Of a stretch of 64,000 bases of DNA, positions 1 to 7,966 are shown one piece after another. Source of the stretch: a bacterium (GTDB lineage Bacteria > Hinthialibacterota > Hinthialibacteria > H5-UNCL2). The first letter of the stretch is position 1. Each line of letters starts with the position of its first letter. The notes beneath the pieces were generated by a model. The model was given only the letters and a program-made list of their open reading frames with translations, was not told the origin of the DNA and did not search any database. The translations under genes were made by a program, and so were the position numbers. The stretch lies in NCBI GenBank assembly GCA_015075175.1, contig JABTUV010000014.1, positions 42,608-106,607 of the forward strand, written 5' to 3'.

Positions 1-255
1 GCGGGTGCGGGGGCCGGGGGGGAGCGGTTCCAGTGGCGCGCCCGGCCGCCAGCCGCCGGAGATCATCAGTCCCGCCACGTAGTCGATCAGGATCGACAGC
101 GACATGATGAAGACGAACCAGTTTTCGCCCCAGAAGTAGAAGAAGAGGCTGGCGAGGAGCAGCCAGAGGTTCCGCAACGCGCCGGGAAGGAGAAAATATC
201 CGAACAGCACCGCGGGCAGGTAGAGGAAGAGGAAGACGGTAGACGAGAAAACCAT
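1..255 (-). CDS. MBOAT family O-acyltransferase (AlgI-like), N-terminal part only
   Basis: The first 85 codons of a membrane-bound O-acyltransferase; the gene runs off the left edge of the window. The ATG at 253-255 opens a frame without a stop to position 1. The start MVFSSTVFLFLYLPAVLFGY, a second hydrophobic segment ending in FFYFWGEN, and a third around FIMSLSILIDYVAGLMI match the amino-terminal membrane segments of AlgI/DltB-like proteins, where the 'FFYxWGE' stretch is typical. Family members move acetyl or other acyl groups onto exported polysaccharides such as alginate or peptidoglycan. The conserved catalytic His lies in the missing part, so activity cannot be judged. It points the same way as the glycosyltransferase upstream of it, which supports a role in surface glycans. 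Confidence 0.8.
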   Translation of the reverse strand, partial: MVFSSTVFLFLYLPAVLFGYFLLPGALRNLWLLLASLFFYFWGENWFVFIMSLSILIDYVAGLMISGGWRPGAPLEPLPPGPRTR

Positions 256-363
256 GGGCGCTCCCGCGGGGGCGGTAAAATCGCCCTATATTAGACGAAA
301 GCGGCGCGGGAGCAAGGCGGGGATTGGGGAGGCGGGGGGCAGGCGATTATTTGGATCCTGAAT

Positions 364-453
364 TGTCATTTCGACCGCAGGGAGAAATCTACCCCGGCGC
401 GGCGCGGTCGTCGGGCGGAAGGTGCAGGATTTCTCCCTGGGGTCGAAGTGACA
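364..453. repeat. Family A palindromic repeat (TCATTTCGACCG...GAGAAATCT), inverted pair
   Basis: The left arm TGTCATTTCGACCGCAGGGA (364-383, continuing to 389) is matched by an inverted arm at 428-453, so the unit can fold into a long hairpin between the MBOAT and GT2 genes. The same sequence recurs at 3226-3312, 3460-3486, 27097-27296 (inside rimO), 36400-36552 and 56325-56985. Confidence 0.85.
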
Positions 454-490
454 GGGGTGGCTGCGGGTGTGAAGAATCGCAGATGCACAC

Positions 491-1183
491 CTAGTCCATC
501 AGGCGGAAGCGCAGGATGTACCAGACGGCGGCGAGGCCGTCGCGCCAGTTGATCTTTTTGCCCTCGCGATAGTCGCGGCCGTGGTAGCTGCAGGGGACTT
601 CGTAGATGCGCACGCCCAGGCGGGCGATCTTGGCGGTTACTTCCGGCTCGAAGCCGAAGCGGTCGCAGCGCAGGCGGATCTTCTTGAGGACCTCGGTGCG
701 AAAGACCTTGTAGCAGGTCTCCATGTCGGTGAGGTTGAGGTTGGTGAGCATGTTGGAGAGGAGGGTGAGCAGCTGGTTGCCCACGTAATGCCAGAAGAGA
801 TGGACGCGGCGTTCCTGGCCCATGAAGCGGCTGCCGTAGACCACGTCGGCATGGCCCTCGACGATGGGCCGGATGAGCTTGGGATACTCGGCCGGATCGT
901 ACTCGAGGTCGGCGTCCTGGATGATGACCATGTCGCCGGAGACGTGGGCGAGTCCGGTGCGAATGGCGGCGCCCTTGCCGCGGTTCTTTTCGTGATAGAG
1001 AATGCGTGCGACCTGGCCCTCTAGGCTGGGCAGGAGCTCGCGGGTGCCGTCGGTGGAGCAGTCGTCGACCAGGATGATCTCTTTATCGACGGGCGAGGCG
1101 TTGATGCGCCGGACGATCTCTTCCAGCGTGTTCCTCTCGTTGTAAACGGGCACGATCACGGAGAGGCGCATGGTCGAGCGCAT
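491..1183 (-). CDS. Family 2 glycosyltransferase (DPM1/polyprenyl-phosphate glycosyltransferase type)
   Basis: A 230-residue GT-A fold transferase with no membrane segment. The start [18 protein letters not shown], the DDCSTDGT motif (residues 40-47, nucleotide-sugar binding) and QDADLEYDP (89-97, DXD-like metal site) are classic GT2 features. The length and the segment [12 protein letters not shown] match dolichol- or undecaprenyl-phosphate mannosyl/glucosyl transferases, which load a sugar from a nucleotide donor onto a lipid carrier at the cytoplasmic face. A GT39-type membrane transferase (1498-2796), divergently oriented, would be a natural user of such a lipid-linked sugar; that partnership is inference. 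The start could also be the internal ATG at residue 5 (MRLSVIVPV). Confidence 0.9.
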   Translation of the reverse strand: MRSTMRLSVIVPVYNERNTLEEIVRRINASPVDKEIILVDDCSTDGTRELLPSLEGQVARILYHEKNRGKGAAIRTGLAHVSGDMVIIQDADLEYDPAEYPKLIRPIVEGHADVVYGSRFMGQERRVHLFWHYVGNQLLTLLSNMLTNLNLTDMETCYKVFRTEVLKKIRLRCDRFGFEPEVTAKIARLGVRIYEVPCSYHGRDYREGKKINWRDGLAAVWYILRFRLMD

Positions 1184-1337
1184 CCTTTCCCATCGCGGAG
1201 CCGGAAGACTGGGCCGGTCGTTCCAGGTAGACGTTGACGGCGTCGCGCCGTCTTTGCCATATTGGCGGCATCCCGGAGGCGCGTCAAGTGCTGGGGTTCA
1301 GCTAGGTGAGGGGGAAGCCCGCCTGTGGGCAACGTCC

Positions 1338-1458
1338 CCCTCACCCTAACCCTCTCCCCGAGGGAGAGGGGACCATACCTCTCCCCGAAGGAGAGGGGAT
1401 TGCACCTCTCCTCGGAGGAGAGGGGATTGCACCTCTCCCTTGAGGGAGAGGTCGGCGC
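1338..1458. repeat. Family J repeat: four tandem CTCTCCC-GAGAG hairpins
   Basis: The 314-base gap between the GT2 and GT39 genes holds four near-identical units of the form CTCTCCCC-GA-GGGGAGAG separated by 'gattgcac'. Each unit is a small perfect hairpin. Related sequence is found at 52914-53068. Position between divergent genes means it is not a simple terminator; its function is unknown. Confidence 0.75.
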
Positions 1459-1497
1459 GTCGAGCGGGTGAGACGAAAGCGGAGTGCGCGACCATCG

Positions 1498-2796
1498 ATG
1501 AGGCAGGGACGGCGCGCCTTGTGGGCCGTGCTGGCCGTGGCGCTGGCGTTGCGTCTGGGCGCTTTCAGCCTCGCCGTGGGGCGCGATCCCGCCTGCATGT
1601 TGGAGCCGGATTCGCCTACCTACGAGGGGCCGGCGCAGGCGCTCCTGGCGCATGGCCGCTTTGCGCGCGTTCCTGAGACGCCCGAGACCCCGGAACTCCA
1701 TCGCACCCCCGGCTATCCCCTCTTCATCGCCGGCGTCTACGCCCTCGCCGGTCCGAACCACATCGCGCTCGGGCTGGCGCAGATCGCGCTCAGCCTGGTC
1801 CCCATCATCGTCGTCCATCGCCTGGGAAGGCGAGTATGGAACCAGCGGGCGGGACGGTGCGCCGCACTGCTTCTGGCCCTGGACCCCATCAGCTTGATTA
1901 CCGCCGGATTGATTCTCTCCGAGACGGCGTTCACGGCGGTTCTGGCGCTGGCCATGTTGAGTGGAGTGAGATTATTGGAGGCGCAGCACGCCGCGCAACT
2001 ACGGGCCTGGCTCTTCGGGCTGCTTCTGGCATTGGCGGCGTTGGTACGGCCGCTGGCCTACTATCTCATCTTTCCCGTCGTGGCAGGCGTCGTGATCGCC
2101 CAACAACGAGTGCACGGCCGCTGGTCGCGGAGCCTATTCGTGGTGCTCGCGGTACTCGCGCCATGGCTGCTCCTGGTAGGCGGCTGGCAGGCGCGCAATT
2201 ACTATGTCGCCGGCAGTCCCGAGTTCAGCCTGATCGCCAATCTCGACCTGTTTCTCTATCGCGCCGCGGGCGTGGTCGCCTTGCAGGAGGGAGAGAGTCT
2301 GGAGGAAGCGCAGGCGCGGCTGCTGGGAGAGCTGCCGGAAGGGGAGAAGCTCTCGGAAGCGGAGCGCAGCGCATGGTACGGCCGGCGGGCGCGCGAGATT
2401 CTCCTGGCGCACCCGGTCGCCGCGCTGCGGATGACGCTGTCAGGCGCGGGACGGATGCTGGTCGGACCGGGGCTGGCGCTGGCGCGCGAGTACTTCTCCC
2501 TGGGAACGCGCCGCCTCGCGCGCGCCGTCGGTTTCGGGCTGGCAGGTTTTACCCTGGTGCATCTGGGCGTCGTCTATGCCGGCATTGCGCTGGCGCTGTG
2601 GGGCCTCCGTCGGAAGACGCCGGACGGTTGGGTGCATGCGCTGCTGGTCGGCACGGTCCTCTACTTCATCGCGCTGTCGTCCGGACCGGAGACTTATGCG
2701 CGCTTCCGGGCGCCCATCATGCCCCTCTTCTGCCTTTACGCGGGGGCGGGATGGCAGCAACTGGGCAGCCGGCGGAGCGCCGACACGTCAGACTAA
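1498..2796 (+). CDS. GT39-like membrane glycosyltransferase (ArnT/PMT fold)
   Basis: About 432 residues with around ten hydrophobic segments (ALWAVLAVALALRLGAF at the start; several Leu/Ala/Val-rich spans to the end). The acidic motif EPDSPTY (about residue 37) in the first external loop and HRTPGYPLF match the GT-C family whose first loop carries the catalytic Asp. Such enzymes transfer a sugar from polyprenyl phosphate to lipid, glycan or protein outside the inner membrane. An in-frame GTG at 1468 would add ten residues; I prefer the ATG at 1498. A palindrome of family K (1979-2004) is translated as EAQHAAQLR in a loop between two membrane segments. The 3' end overlaps the next, convergent gene by 4 bp. 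Confidence 0.8.
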   Translation: MRQGRRALWAVLAVALALRLGAFSLAVGRDPACMLEPDSPTYEGPAQALLAHGRFARVPETPETPELHRTPGYPLFIAGVYALAGPNHIALGLAQIALSLVPIIVVHRLGRRVWNQRAGRCAALLLALDPISLITAGLILSETAFTAVLALAMLSGVRLLEAQHAAQLRAWLFGLLLALAALVRPLAYYLIFPVVAGVVIAQQRVHGRWSRSLFVVLAVLAPWLLLVGGWQARNYYVAGSPEFSLIANLDLFLYRAAGVVALQEGESLEEAQARLLGELPEGEKLSEAERSAWYGRRAREILLAHPVAALRMTLSGAGRMLVGPGLALAREYFSLGTRRLARAVGFGLAGFTLVHLGVVYAGIALALWGLRRKTPDGWVHALLVGTVLYFIALSSGPETYARFRAPIMPLFCLYAGAGWQQLGSRRSADTSD

Positions 2797-3149
2797 AACG
2801 GTTCGCGTTGCCAGACGTCACTGCGCAAGACGGCGTTGTCAGGCTCAAAGAAGGTGGGAAGGGGCGCCGGCTGGACGGCCGGACGCTTCGCGGGCGCGGT
2901 CGAAGGCAGGAACGGGATGGCGTCGCCGGGCGGGGCCAGGGGGGTTCGCAGCCACGGTACCGACGGCTCAGTAAGTTCGCCCATCGCCAGGGCGAGAGAC
3001 GACAGTTGGGAGCGGGTCGCGGCCAGCTGGTAGCGGATGTGCGCGGCCAGGTAGGAATCCACCGCGATCCCGGCCAGCACGACCAAGATCACGACGACCG
3101 CCGCCGCCCCCAAGATGGAAAACGCCGCTGTCTGCCGTCTTCCCCGCAT
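2793..3149 (-). CDS. Small single-pass membrane protein, unknown function
   Basis: A 118-residue protein with a basic start (MRGRRQ), one hydrophobic segment at about residues 8-30 (AFSILGAAAVVVILVVLAGI), a short polar helix rich in Gln/Ser (YQLAATRSQLSSLALAMGEL) and a Pro-rich tail. The arrangement resembles a pilin-like or signal-anchor protein, but no Gly-Phe-Thr-Leu prepilin cleavage motif is present. I do not recognise the family. It is convergent with the GT39 gene and shares 4 bp with its end. Confidence 0.55.
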   Translation of the reverse strand: MRGRRQTAAFSILGAAAVVVILVVLAGIAVDSYLAAHIRYQLAATRSQLSSLALAMGELTEPSVPWLRTPLAPPGDAIPFLPSTAPAKRPAVQPAPLPTFFEPDNAVLRSDVWQREPF

Positions 3150-3225
3150 GGCGCGCCTCTCCTGTTCGCGCTTTCCCCACTGCCCCTGTTTTTCTATTAT
3201 GACGGATCAACCCGCCTTCCGTCAC

Positions 3226-3312
3226 GCTCATTTCGACCGTTTCTTGTCATTTCGACCGTTCGTTGTCATTTCGACCGTTCGTTGTCATTTCGACCGAAGG
3301 GAGAAATCCTTC
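3226..3312. repeat. Family A repeat, four tandem TCATTTCGACCG half-units
   Basis: Four copies of TCATTTCGACCG spaced about 20 bp, the last continuing into the full GAAGGGAGAAATC arm. An inverted copy lies at 3460-3486, so the 120-bp element at 3323-3442 sits inside a family A palindrome, as if inserted there. Confidence 0.8.
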
Positions 3313-3322
3313 TTCCCTCCCC

Positions 3323-3442
3323 CTAGCGCCGTTTCAAGAAAAGTTTTAGCGCCCCGGTCGTCCTCTCGATACGCCGGAGTACCGGCTACTCGAGGACTCG
3401 GTTTTTGCCTTCCCGCAACTACTTTTTGAGAAACGGCACTAG
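3323..3442. mobile_element. 120-bp MITE-like element with terminal inverted repeats, copy 1
   Basis: The ends CTAGCGCCGTTTC (3323-3335) and GAAACGGCACTAG (3430-3442) are inverted repeats with one mismatch. Inside, AAAGTTTTAGCG pairs with CGCAACTACTTT and the core CTCTCGATACGCCGG pairs with CCGGCTACTCGAGGA, so the whole element is one long imperfect hairpin. A second copy of exactly the same length lies at 33543-33662, nearly identical over its first 86 bases. No protein is encoded. Confidence 0.75.
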
Positions 3443-3564
3443 TCAACCGCAGAAGCACAGATTTCTCCCTTCGGTCGAAATGACAGGAGGCCGGCTTGCG
3501 TCACGCAGGAAACCGACGGTTGTCGCAACTTGCCTCAATGATTGGACTTGTGACTCCGGCTCGG

Positions 3565-4596
3565 TCAGTAACTGAACGGGTCCAGTTTCACCTTGCCGCG
3601 GAACACCCAGTAGACCGAGATGGTGTAGGCCAGGACGAACGGCATGCCGATCAGGGCGATGACCAGCATGATGCCCAGCGTCCTGTCCGAGCTGGCGGAG
3701 TTGTAGAGCGTCAGGTTGAAGGCCGGATCCAGGCTGGAGACGATGAGGTTGGGGTAGACGCCGATGCCGAAGAGGAACACGAGGGCCGCGATGGTAGCCG
3801 CCGAGGAGACGAACGCCCGCAAGGCCATGCCGTGGTAGAGGGCGCGAGGGATGTTGGCGATGGCCAGCACGTTGAGGATCACGACTACCCACGCCCAGGG
3901 GAAATGGGTGAAGTTGGCGATCATGGTGGGAACGGCGTAGAGCGTCCAGGCCGTCACGATGGCGTAGAACGCGAGAAAGGCGAAGTAGCTCTTCCAGATC
4001 CAGCGGCGCGCCTTCTCGGCCAGCTCGCCATCGGTTTTGAGATAGAGATAGATGGCGCCGTGCAGGGTGAAGATGGAGAGGTTGAAGAGTCCGACCGCGA
4101 TGGGATAGGGAGACAGGAGGGAGAGGAACGAGCCGGCGAACTCCATGTCGGGGCCGATGGGGATGCCCAGGATCATGTTGCCGACGGCGATGCCGAAGAG
4201 CAGGCTGGCGAGGATGCTGGAGAGGGCGAAGGCGACGTCCCAGGTCGTTCTCCACCATGGCCAGGGTTCCTTGCTTCGGAATTCGAGGGCGACCGCGCGG
4301 AAGATGAGGCAGAAGAGGAGCAGCATGAAGGCGAGATAGAAGCCCGAGAAGGCGGTCGCGTAGGCATGGGGAAAAGCGGCGAAGAGCGCGCCGCCGCCGG
4401 TCACCAGCCAGACTTCGTTGCCGTCCCAGACCGGTCCGATCGAGTTGAGCAGGGTACGCCGTTCGCGGTCGCCCTTGGAAAAAAGATGCAGCGCGCCGAT
4501 GCCCAGGTCGAAGCCGTCCAGGATGGCGTAGCCGATGAGGAGCAGGCCGAGAAGGAAGAACCAGATGACGGGCAGCATCAGGGAGTACCTCTCCAC
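3565..4596 (-). CDS. cydB: Cytochrome bd ubiquinol oxidase subunit II
   Basis: 343 residues with about eight to nine membrane helices. The start LPVIWFFLLGLLLIGYAILDGFDLG, then IGPVWDGNEVWLV and AFPHAYATAFSGFYLAFML, are hallmark CydB sequences. With CydA it forms the inner-membrane quinol oxidase that reduces oxygen to water without pumping protons but with a high oxygen affinity, so it suits low-oxygen respiration. The gene follows cydA on the same strand after a 203-bp gap filled by a hexamer repeat array (4672-4781), which may separate the two translationally. Start choice: the longer ATG at 4594-4596 (MERYSLMLPV); the internal Met at 4578 also fits the family. Confidence 0.96.
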   Translation of the reverse strand: MERYSLMLPVIWFFLLGLLLIGYAILDGFDLGIGALHLFSKGDRERRTLLNSIGPVWDGNEVWLVTGGGALFAAFPHAYATAFSGFYLAFMLLLFCLIFRAVALEFRSKEPWPWWRTTWDVAFALSSILASLLFGIAVGNMILGIPIGPDMEFAGSFLSLLSPYPIAVGLFNLSIFTLHGAIYLYLKTDGELAEKARRWIWKSYFAFLAFYAIVTAWTLYAVPTMIANFTHFPWAWVVVILNVLAIANIPRALYHGMALRAFVSSAATIAALVFLFGIGVYPNLIVSSLDPAFNLTLYNSASSDRTLGIMLVIALIGMPFVLAYTISVYWVFRGKVKLDPFSY

Positions 4597-4671
4597 GTGG
4601 CACGGGCATCCCGCCCGTGCGCCGGGTGGGAATGGCGGGGATGGAAGGGGGCAGAAACGGGAATACGACGG

Positions 4672-4781
4672 AGAGTAAGATTAGGATTAAGAGCAAGATT
4701 AAGATTAGGATTAAGAGCAAGAGTAAGAGCAAGATTAAGATTAAGATTAAGAGTAAGATTAAGAGTAAGATTACGATTAAC
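4672..4781. repeat. Family F hexamer array (GATTAA/GAGTAA/GAGCAA), copy 1
   Basis: About 18 units of six bases, all variants of (A/G)A-(G/T)-(T/C)-A-A, between cydA and cydB. The strand is purine-rich on the plus strand. Arrays of the same units lie directly before gatB (33707-33782) and before the last gene of the window (62700-62765). Confidence 0.9.
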
Positions 4782-4799
4782 AGAGCGGGGAGGCTGCAT

Positions 4800-6227
4800 C
4801 TACCTTTCCTCCGTGTCCGCCAGGCCGAAGCTGGTCTTGCCGCGGCGGGAGAGGGCGTCGCGCAGCGCCTCGGCTCCCTCCTCGTGCGGAGGATGGACGG
4901 CCTCCGGGCCGGCCTTGATCTTGCGATCCAAAACAAACAAGAACAGCGCGAAGAGCAGCAGATAGACGAGGGTGAAGAGCGTGAGCGAGGTGAGAACCTC
5001 GCCCGGACGGACGACCTTCGACACGCCGTCGCCGGTTTTTAACAGGCCGTGCACCAGCCAGGGCTGGCGACCCACTTCGGTAGCGACCCAGCCGGCCTGG
5101 TTGGCCAGGTAGGGCAATCCCACGGCAAAAACAAAGACCCACAGCAACCACCGCGTCGACCAAAGGCTGCCGCGCCACAAAAGCAGAGCGGCGTAAAGCG
5201 TGAGGACCAGCATGACCATGCCCAGCGCGACCATGAGATGATAGCTCTGAAACGTCAGGCCGACGGGCGGCCAATCCTCGCGCGGAAAGGCGGAAAGTCC
5301 CGTGACCGGCGTCTGCCAGTCGCCGTGCACGAAAAGCTCAGCATTCCCGGCACGGCCAGCTCCGCCTGACGTGACTTCTCCCGCCTCTGGGTCGGGGATG
5401 CCGAAGAGATGCAGCGGAGCCGACGGCTCATTTGCCGCGAAGATGCCCTCGAAGGCCGCCAGCTTGGCCGGTTGATGCTTGGCGACCACGACCGCGCTGT
5501 AATGGCCGAGCAGCGGTTGGGCGAGGCACGAGAGAAGTCCCATGCCCAGGGCCAGCTTGAAGCTCTGCGTGGCGAAGGGGAGATGGCGGCCTTTGAGCAC
5601 ATAATACGCCGACACGCTCATGACGAAAAACGCCGCCAGGATGAAGGCGCCCACCAGCGTGTGCAGGAAGCGGCTGGGTAAGGACGGATTCCAGACCATG
5701 GCCCAGAAGTCGAGGATTTCGGCGCGCGGTCCCCAGGGCGTCGCGACGATGTGGTGCCCGGCGGGCGTGTGCATCCAGCTGACCGCCACGAGAATCCAGA
5801 TGGCGGAGAAGATGGAGCCCAGGGAGACCATGACGGTCGAGAAGAAGTGGACGCGCGGGGAGACCTTGTCCCAACCGAAGACGAGAATGGCCAGAAAGCC
5901 CGACTCCAGAAAGAAGGCGAAGATGGCCTCGGAGGCCAGGGCGGAGCCGAACACGTCGCCCACGTAGCGGCTGTAGGTTGACCAGTTGCTGCCGAACTCG
6001 AACTCCATCACGATGCCGGTCGCTACCCCGAGGGCGAAGGCGAGGGCGAAAACCTTGATCCAGAAGCGCGTCATGGCCTCGTAGAGTTTGTCGCCGGTGC
6101 GCAGGAAGCGCCATTCCATGAGTACGATCAAGACGCCGAGGCCCATGGTCAGCGGGGGGTAGAGATAGTGGAACATGGCCTTGACGGCGAACTGGAGGCG
6201 GGACAAGAGGACGAGATCGAGGTCCAT
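4800..6227 (-). CDS. cydA: Cytochrome bd ubiquinol oxidase subunit I
   Basis: 475 residues from the ATG at 6225-6227 (MDLDLVLLSRLQFAVKAMFH). It carries the haem ligands and proton/oxygen-site residues of the family: His20 (high-spin b595 side), Glu100 and Glu108 in SEAIFAFFLESGF, and His189 in RFLHTLVGAF (low-spin haem b558). The quinol-loop motif GRQPW is present, but the loop around it is short, as in CIO-type and Bacillus-type bd oxidases rather than the long-loop E. coli enzyme. It heads a cydA-cydB unit. No cydX-like small gene is seen downstream; the assembly transporter CydDC is not in this window. A longer TTG-started form (6248) is possible but has no better ribosome site. Confidence 0.97.
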   Translation of the reverse strand: MDLDLVLLSRLQFAVKAMFHYLYPPLTMGLGVLIVLMEWRFLRTGDKLYEAMTRFWIKVFALAFALGVATGIVMEFEFGSNWSTYSRYVGDVFGSALASEAIFAFFLESGFLAILVFGWDKVSPRVHFFSTVMVSLGSIFSAIWILVAVSWMHTPAGHHIVATPWGPRAEILDFWAMVWNPSLPSRFLHTLVGAFILAAFFVMSVSAYYVLKGRHLPFATQSFKLALGMGLLSCLAQPLLGHYSAVVVAKHQPAKLAAFEGIFAANEPSAPLHLFGIPDPEAGEVTSGGAGRAGNAELFVHGDWQTPVTGLSAFPREDWPPVGLTFQSYHLMVALGMVMLVLTLYAALLLWRGSLWSTRWLLWVFVFAVGLPYLANQAGWVATEVGRQPWLVHGLLKTGDGVSKVVRPGEVLTSLTLFTLVYLLLFALFLFVLDRKIKAGPEAVHPPHEEGAEALRDALSRRGKTSFGLADTEER

Positions 6228-6298
6228 GGAGTTTGTCCGTGGAAGCAAGTCGTTGTCGTGGATTATGATAGTCGCGGCCGAGCTGTCAATAGCGTAGC

Positions 6299-6487
6299 AT
6301 GGCGACCATGAAACGACGCATTCCGGCCTTCAAGAAGGAAGACGAAGAGCGCGAGTTCCGGGCGACGCACGACACGACCGATGACGTCGATTGGTCCAAG
6401 GCGGAGGTTTGGAGGTTTCCCAAGCTGAAGCCGTCGCGGCGCATCGCCGGGGCGCAGGGACAGGCGCCCATTTCCGAAGATACCTGA
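6299..6487 (+). pseudogene. CopG-type antitoxin, C-terminally truncated by a repeat element
   Basis: The 62-residue frame starts like CopG-family antitoxins of BrnT/BrnA-type toxin-antitoxin pairs: IPAFKKEDEEREFRATHDTT followed by DDVDWSKAEVWRFPKLKPS. The usual ribbon-helix-helix end (a 'SIRLP...L' strand and two helices) is absent. Instead the frame runs into family E repeat sequence beginning at 6457 and stops after AQGQAPISEDT. No toxin gene is found next to it. I infer a dead antitoxin whose DNA-binding end was replaced by the repeat. Confidence 0.7.
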
Positions 6488-6530
6488 TCGCTTGATTCGG
6501 GAGAGCTCGGCGGAAATGGGTGACTGTCCC
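6457..6530. repeat. Family E inverted repeat (GGGACAGGCGCCCATTTCCG), copy 1
   Basis: Left arm GGGACAGGCGCCCATTTCCG (6457-6476) and right arm CGGAAATGGGTGACTGTCCC (6511-6530) form a stem of about 20 bp around a 34-base loop. Further copies lie at 35294-35366 and 57543-57617. This copy supplies the last codons and the stop of the antitoxin frame. Confidence 0.85.
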
Positions 6531-6546
6531 GTCGCGTCGTTCCGCC

Positions 6547-7602
6547 TCAGTTGGCGTGCCGGGGGGTGTAGAGGATGTTGCCCACGACCAGTTCATAGCC
6601 GCGCCGGCCGAAGACCACCTTGTACTCGACCTGGCGCACGTCCACGCGCCCGAGAAGTCCCTGGCGGCGGAGATAATCCTCTTCCAGAAGCGTCATGCGC
6701 CGGTCGACCTGGGCCAGCGCCTCGTCGGAATCGCCCAGAACTCCAATCTGAATTACGTCGCCCGGCGGCACGCGGGGCTTGAAGCGCTCGACGCCGCGCT
6801 CGGTGCGAACGCCTTGCGCCGGACCGTCGCCGCGATTGTAGAGCGTATGGTCGCTGTAGAAACGGCGCAGCTTGAGACCGAGGCCGGCGAAGGCTTCCTG
6901 GCGCGCGCGAAAGGAGAAGCCGTCGCGCGGATTGAGGGGCAGAATGAGGGCCGCGCCGGGGGTTCCGCCGGCGCGGTTGAAGAGGTCGGTGAGGTCGGCG
7001 GGGCCGGACGGTTCGCCTTGAGTCATGCCCGGCCCGGGCGCGGGCGAAAGGTTGGCATAGAGCTTGGCCAAGTAATCGGCAGGGTCGGCGGGAGCCGCCT
7101 TGGGGGCGGGCGTGGGGATGGCGGTGGGCGGGGGTTGGCGGCGGGCCAGGTCCTGGCGCGGGCGCGGCGGAGCGGCCTCACTCTCCTCCTGGACCGGCGG
7201 CGGCACGCGCCGCGGCGAGACCTCGAGCAGCGGCTTGGGCGCTGACGGCGGGGGAACTTCGGCCACCACGGGCGTCGGGGGTGGGACCGGCGGGGGCGTG
7301 GGTACGGGTGGGGGCGCCTCGACCTGGGGAGCGGCCGTTTGCGCCTGGGGCGCGGCGGCCTTGGGCGGGGTGGGCGGCCGGCGTGCCGCCAGCGAACGCG
7401 GGGGCGTCGGCGCGGGGCGCTCGACGACGACCTGGACGGGCCGCCGCGCGGCTACCTCGGGTAGCAACAACCATCCCAGCGGCCAGGCGAGGAGCAGGGC
7501 GTGCAGGAGAACGGCGAGCGCGACGGTCCAGCGCGCGCCCGCCAGAGGCGGGCGCGGGCGGGGGTCGGGGTTGGTGCGATCCCTGCTCACGATGCCTGCC
7601 AT
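6547..7602 (-). CDS. TonB-like periplasm-spanning proline-rich protein
   Basis: 351 residues from the ATG at 7600-7602, which follows GGAAAGAGC. The layout is TonB/TolA-like: a short cytoplasmic start, one membrane anchor (WTVALAVLLHALLLAWPLGW), a Pro-rich middle of about 150 residues with repeated PPP and PxP (PPPVPTPPPVPPPTP), then a folded end of about 100 residues with GLGLKLRRFYSD, GVERFKPRVPPGDVIQIGVLG and VEYKVVFGRRGYELVVGNIL. The C-terminal part does not contain a clear TonB YP motif, so coupling to outer-membrane receptors is uncertain. No exbB or exbD neighbours are present. A longer frame reaching 7776 is mostly translated repeat DNA and was not used. Confidence 0.6.
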   Translation of the reverse strand: MAGIVSRDRTNPDPRPRPPLAGARWTVALAVLLHALLLAWPLGWLLLPEVAARRPVQVVVERPAPTPPRSLAARRPPTPPKAAAPQAQTAAPQVEAPPPVPTPPPVPPPTPVVAEVPPPSAPKPLLEVSPRRVPPPVQEESEAAPPRPRQDLARRQPPPTAIPTPAPKAAPADPADYLAKLYANLSPAPGPGMTQGEPSGPADLTDLFNRAGGTPGAALILPLNPRDGFSFRARQEAFAGLGLKLRRFYSDHTLYNRGDGPAQGVRTERGVERFKPRVPPGDVIQIGVLGDSDEALAQVDRRMTLLEEDYLRRQGLLGRVDVRQVEYKVVFGRRGYELVVGNILYTPRHAN

Positions 7603-7629
7603 GCTCTTTCCACATAGCGCGCGGATCGG

Positions 7630-7790
7630 AAGGTGTAGCGCCAGCATCCTGCCAGCTTGCGCAGGCATCTGCCTGCGCGCTCTGGCTTTCGCCTGCCGAC
7701 CGCGAAGCGTGGGGCAGGACGCCCCACGCAAGCCGGCAGGATGTGCCGGCGCAATACGCCAGCGGTACATCTGCAAGCTGGCTACGTTCC
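7630..7790. repeat. GC-rich inverted repeats upstream of the TonB-like gene
   Basis: The 364-base divergent gap (7603-7966) holds short palindromes such as GCAGGCATCTGCCTGC and GTGGGGCAGGACGCCCCAC, plus GCCGGCAGGATGTGCCGGC. They resemble the repeat clutter at 12717-12930 and 55580-55720 ('cgcaagccggc...gccggcgc'). No gene is seen here. Confidence 0.6.
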
Positions 7791-7856
7791 AGGGGATTGC
7801 GCGACGAAATATTCCGCCTACCCGGGTGTGGGGAGCCAGAGGGGCGAAAAACCTGA

Positions 7857-7885
7857 TTGACAGGGACAGGAGGGCGCATTATCGC
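7857..7885 (+). promoter_or_regulatory. Putative sigma70-type promoter for the HDOD/kinase operon
   Basis: TTGACA at 7857-7862 and TATCGC at 7880-7885 are 17 bp apart, about 80 bases before the start codon at 7967. The -35 is perfect and the -10 keeps the first two T/A positions only, so this is a candidate, not a proven promoter. Confidence 0.45.
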
Positions 7886-7966
7886 AGTTTGGCGGCGTCT
7901 ATCATTCAGAGATTACTAGGATTGTACAGTCTCGTTTCAAGTTTTTTATAAGTGGACGGAGCGCCC

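Noticed and set aside
1836-3326. 496-codon frame overlapping the GT39-like gene
   Set aside because: Out-of-frame shadow of the GT39 gene running on into antisense of the small membrane protein; no motif.
3496-4965. 489-codon frame opposite cydB and through the hexamer array
   Set aside because: Antisense to cydB; the remainder is translated hexamer repeat (RLRLRLR, KIKIKSK).
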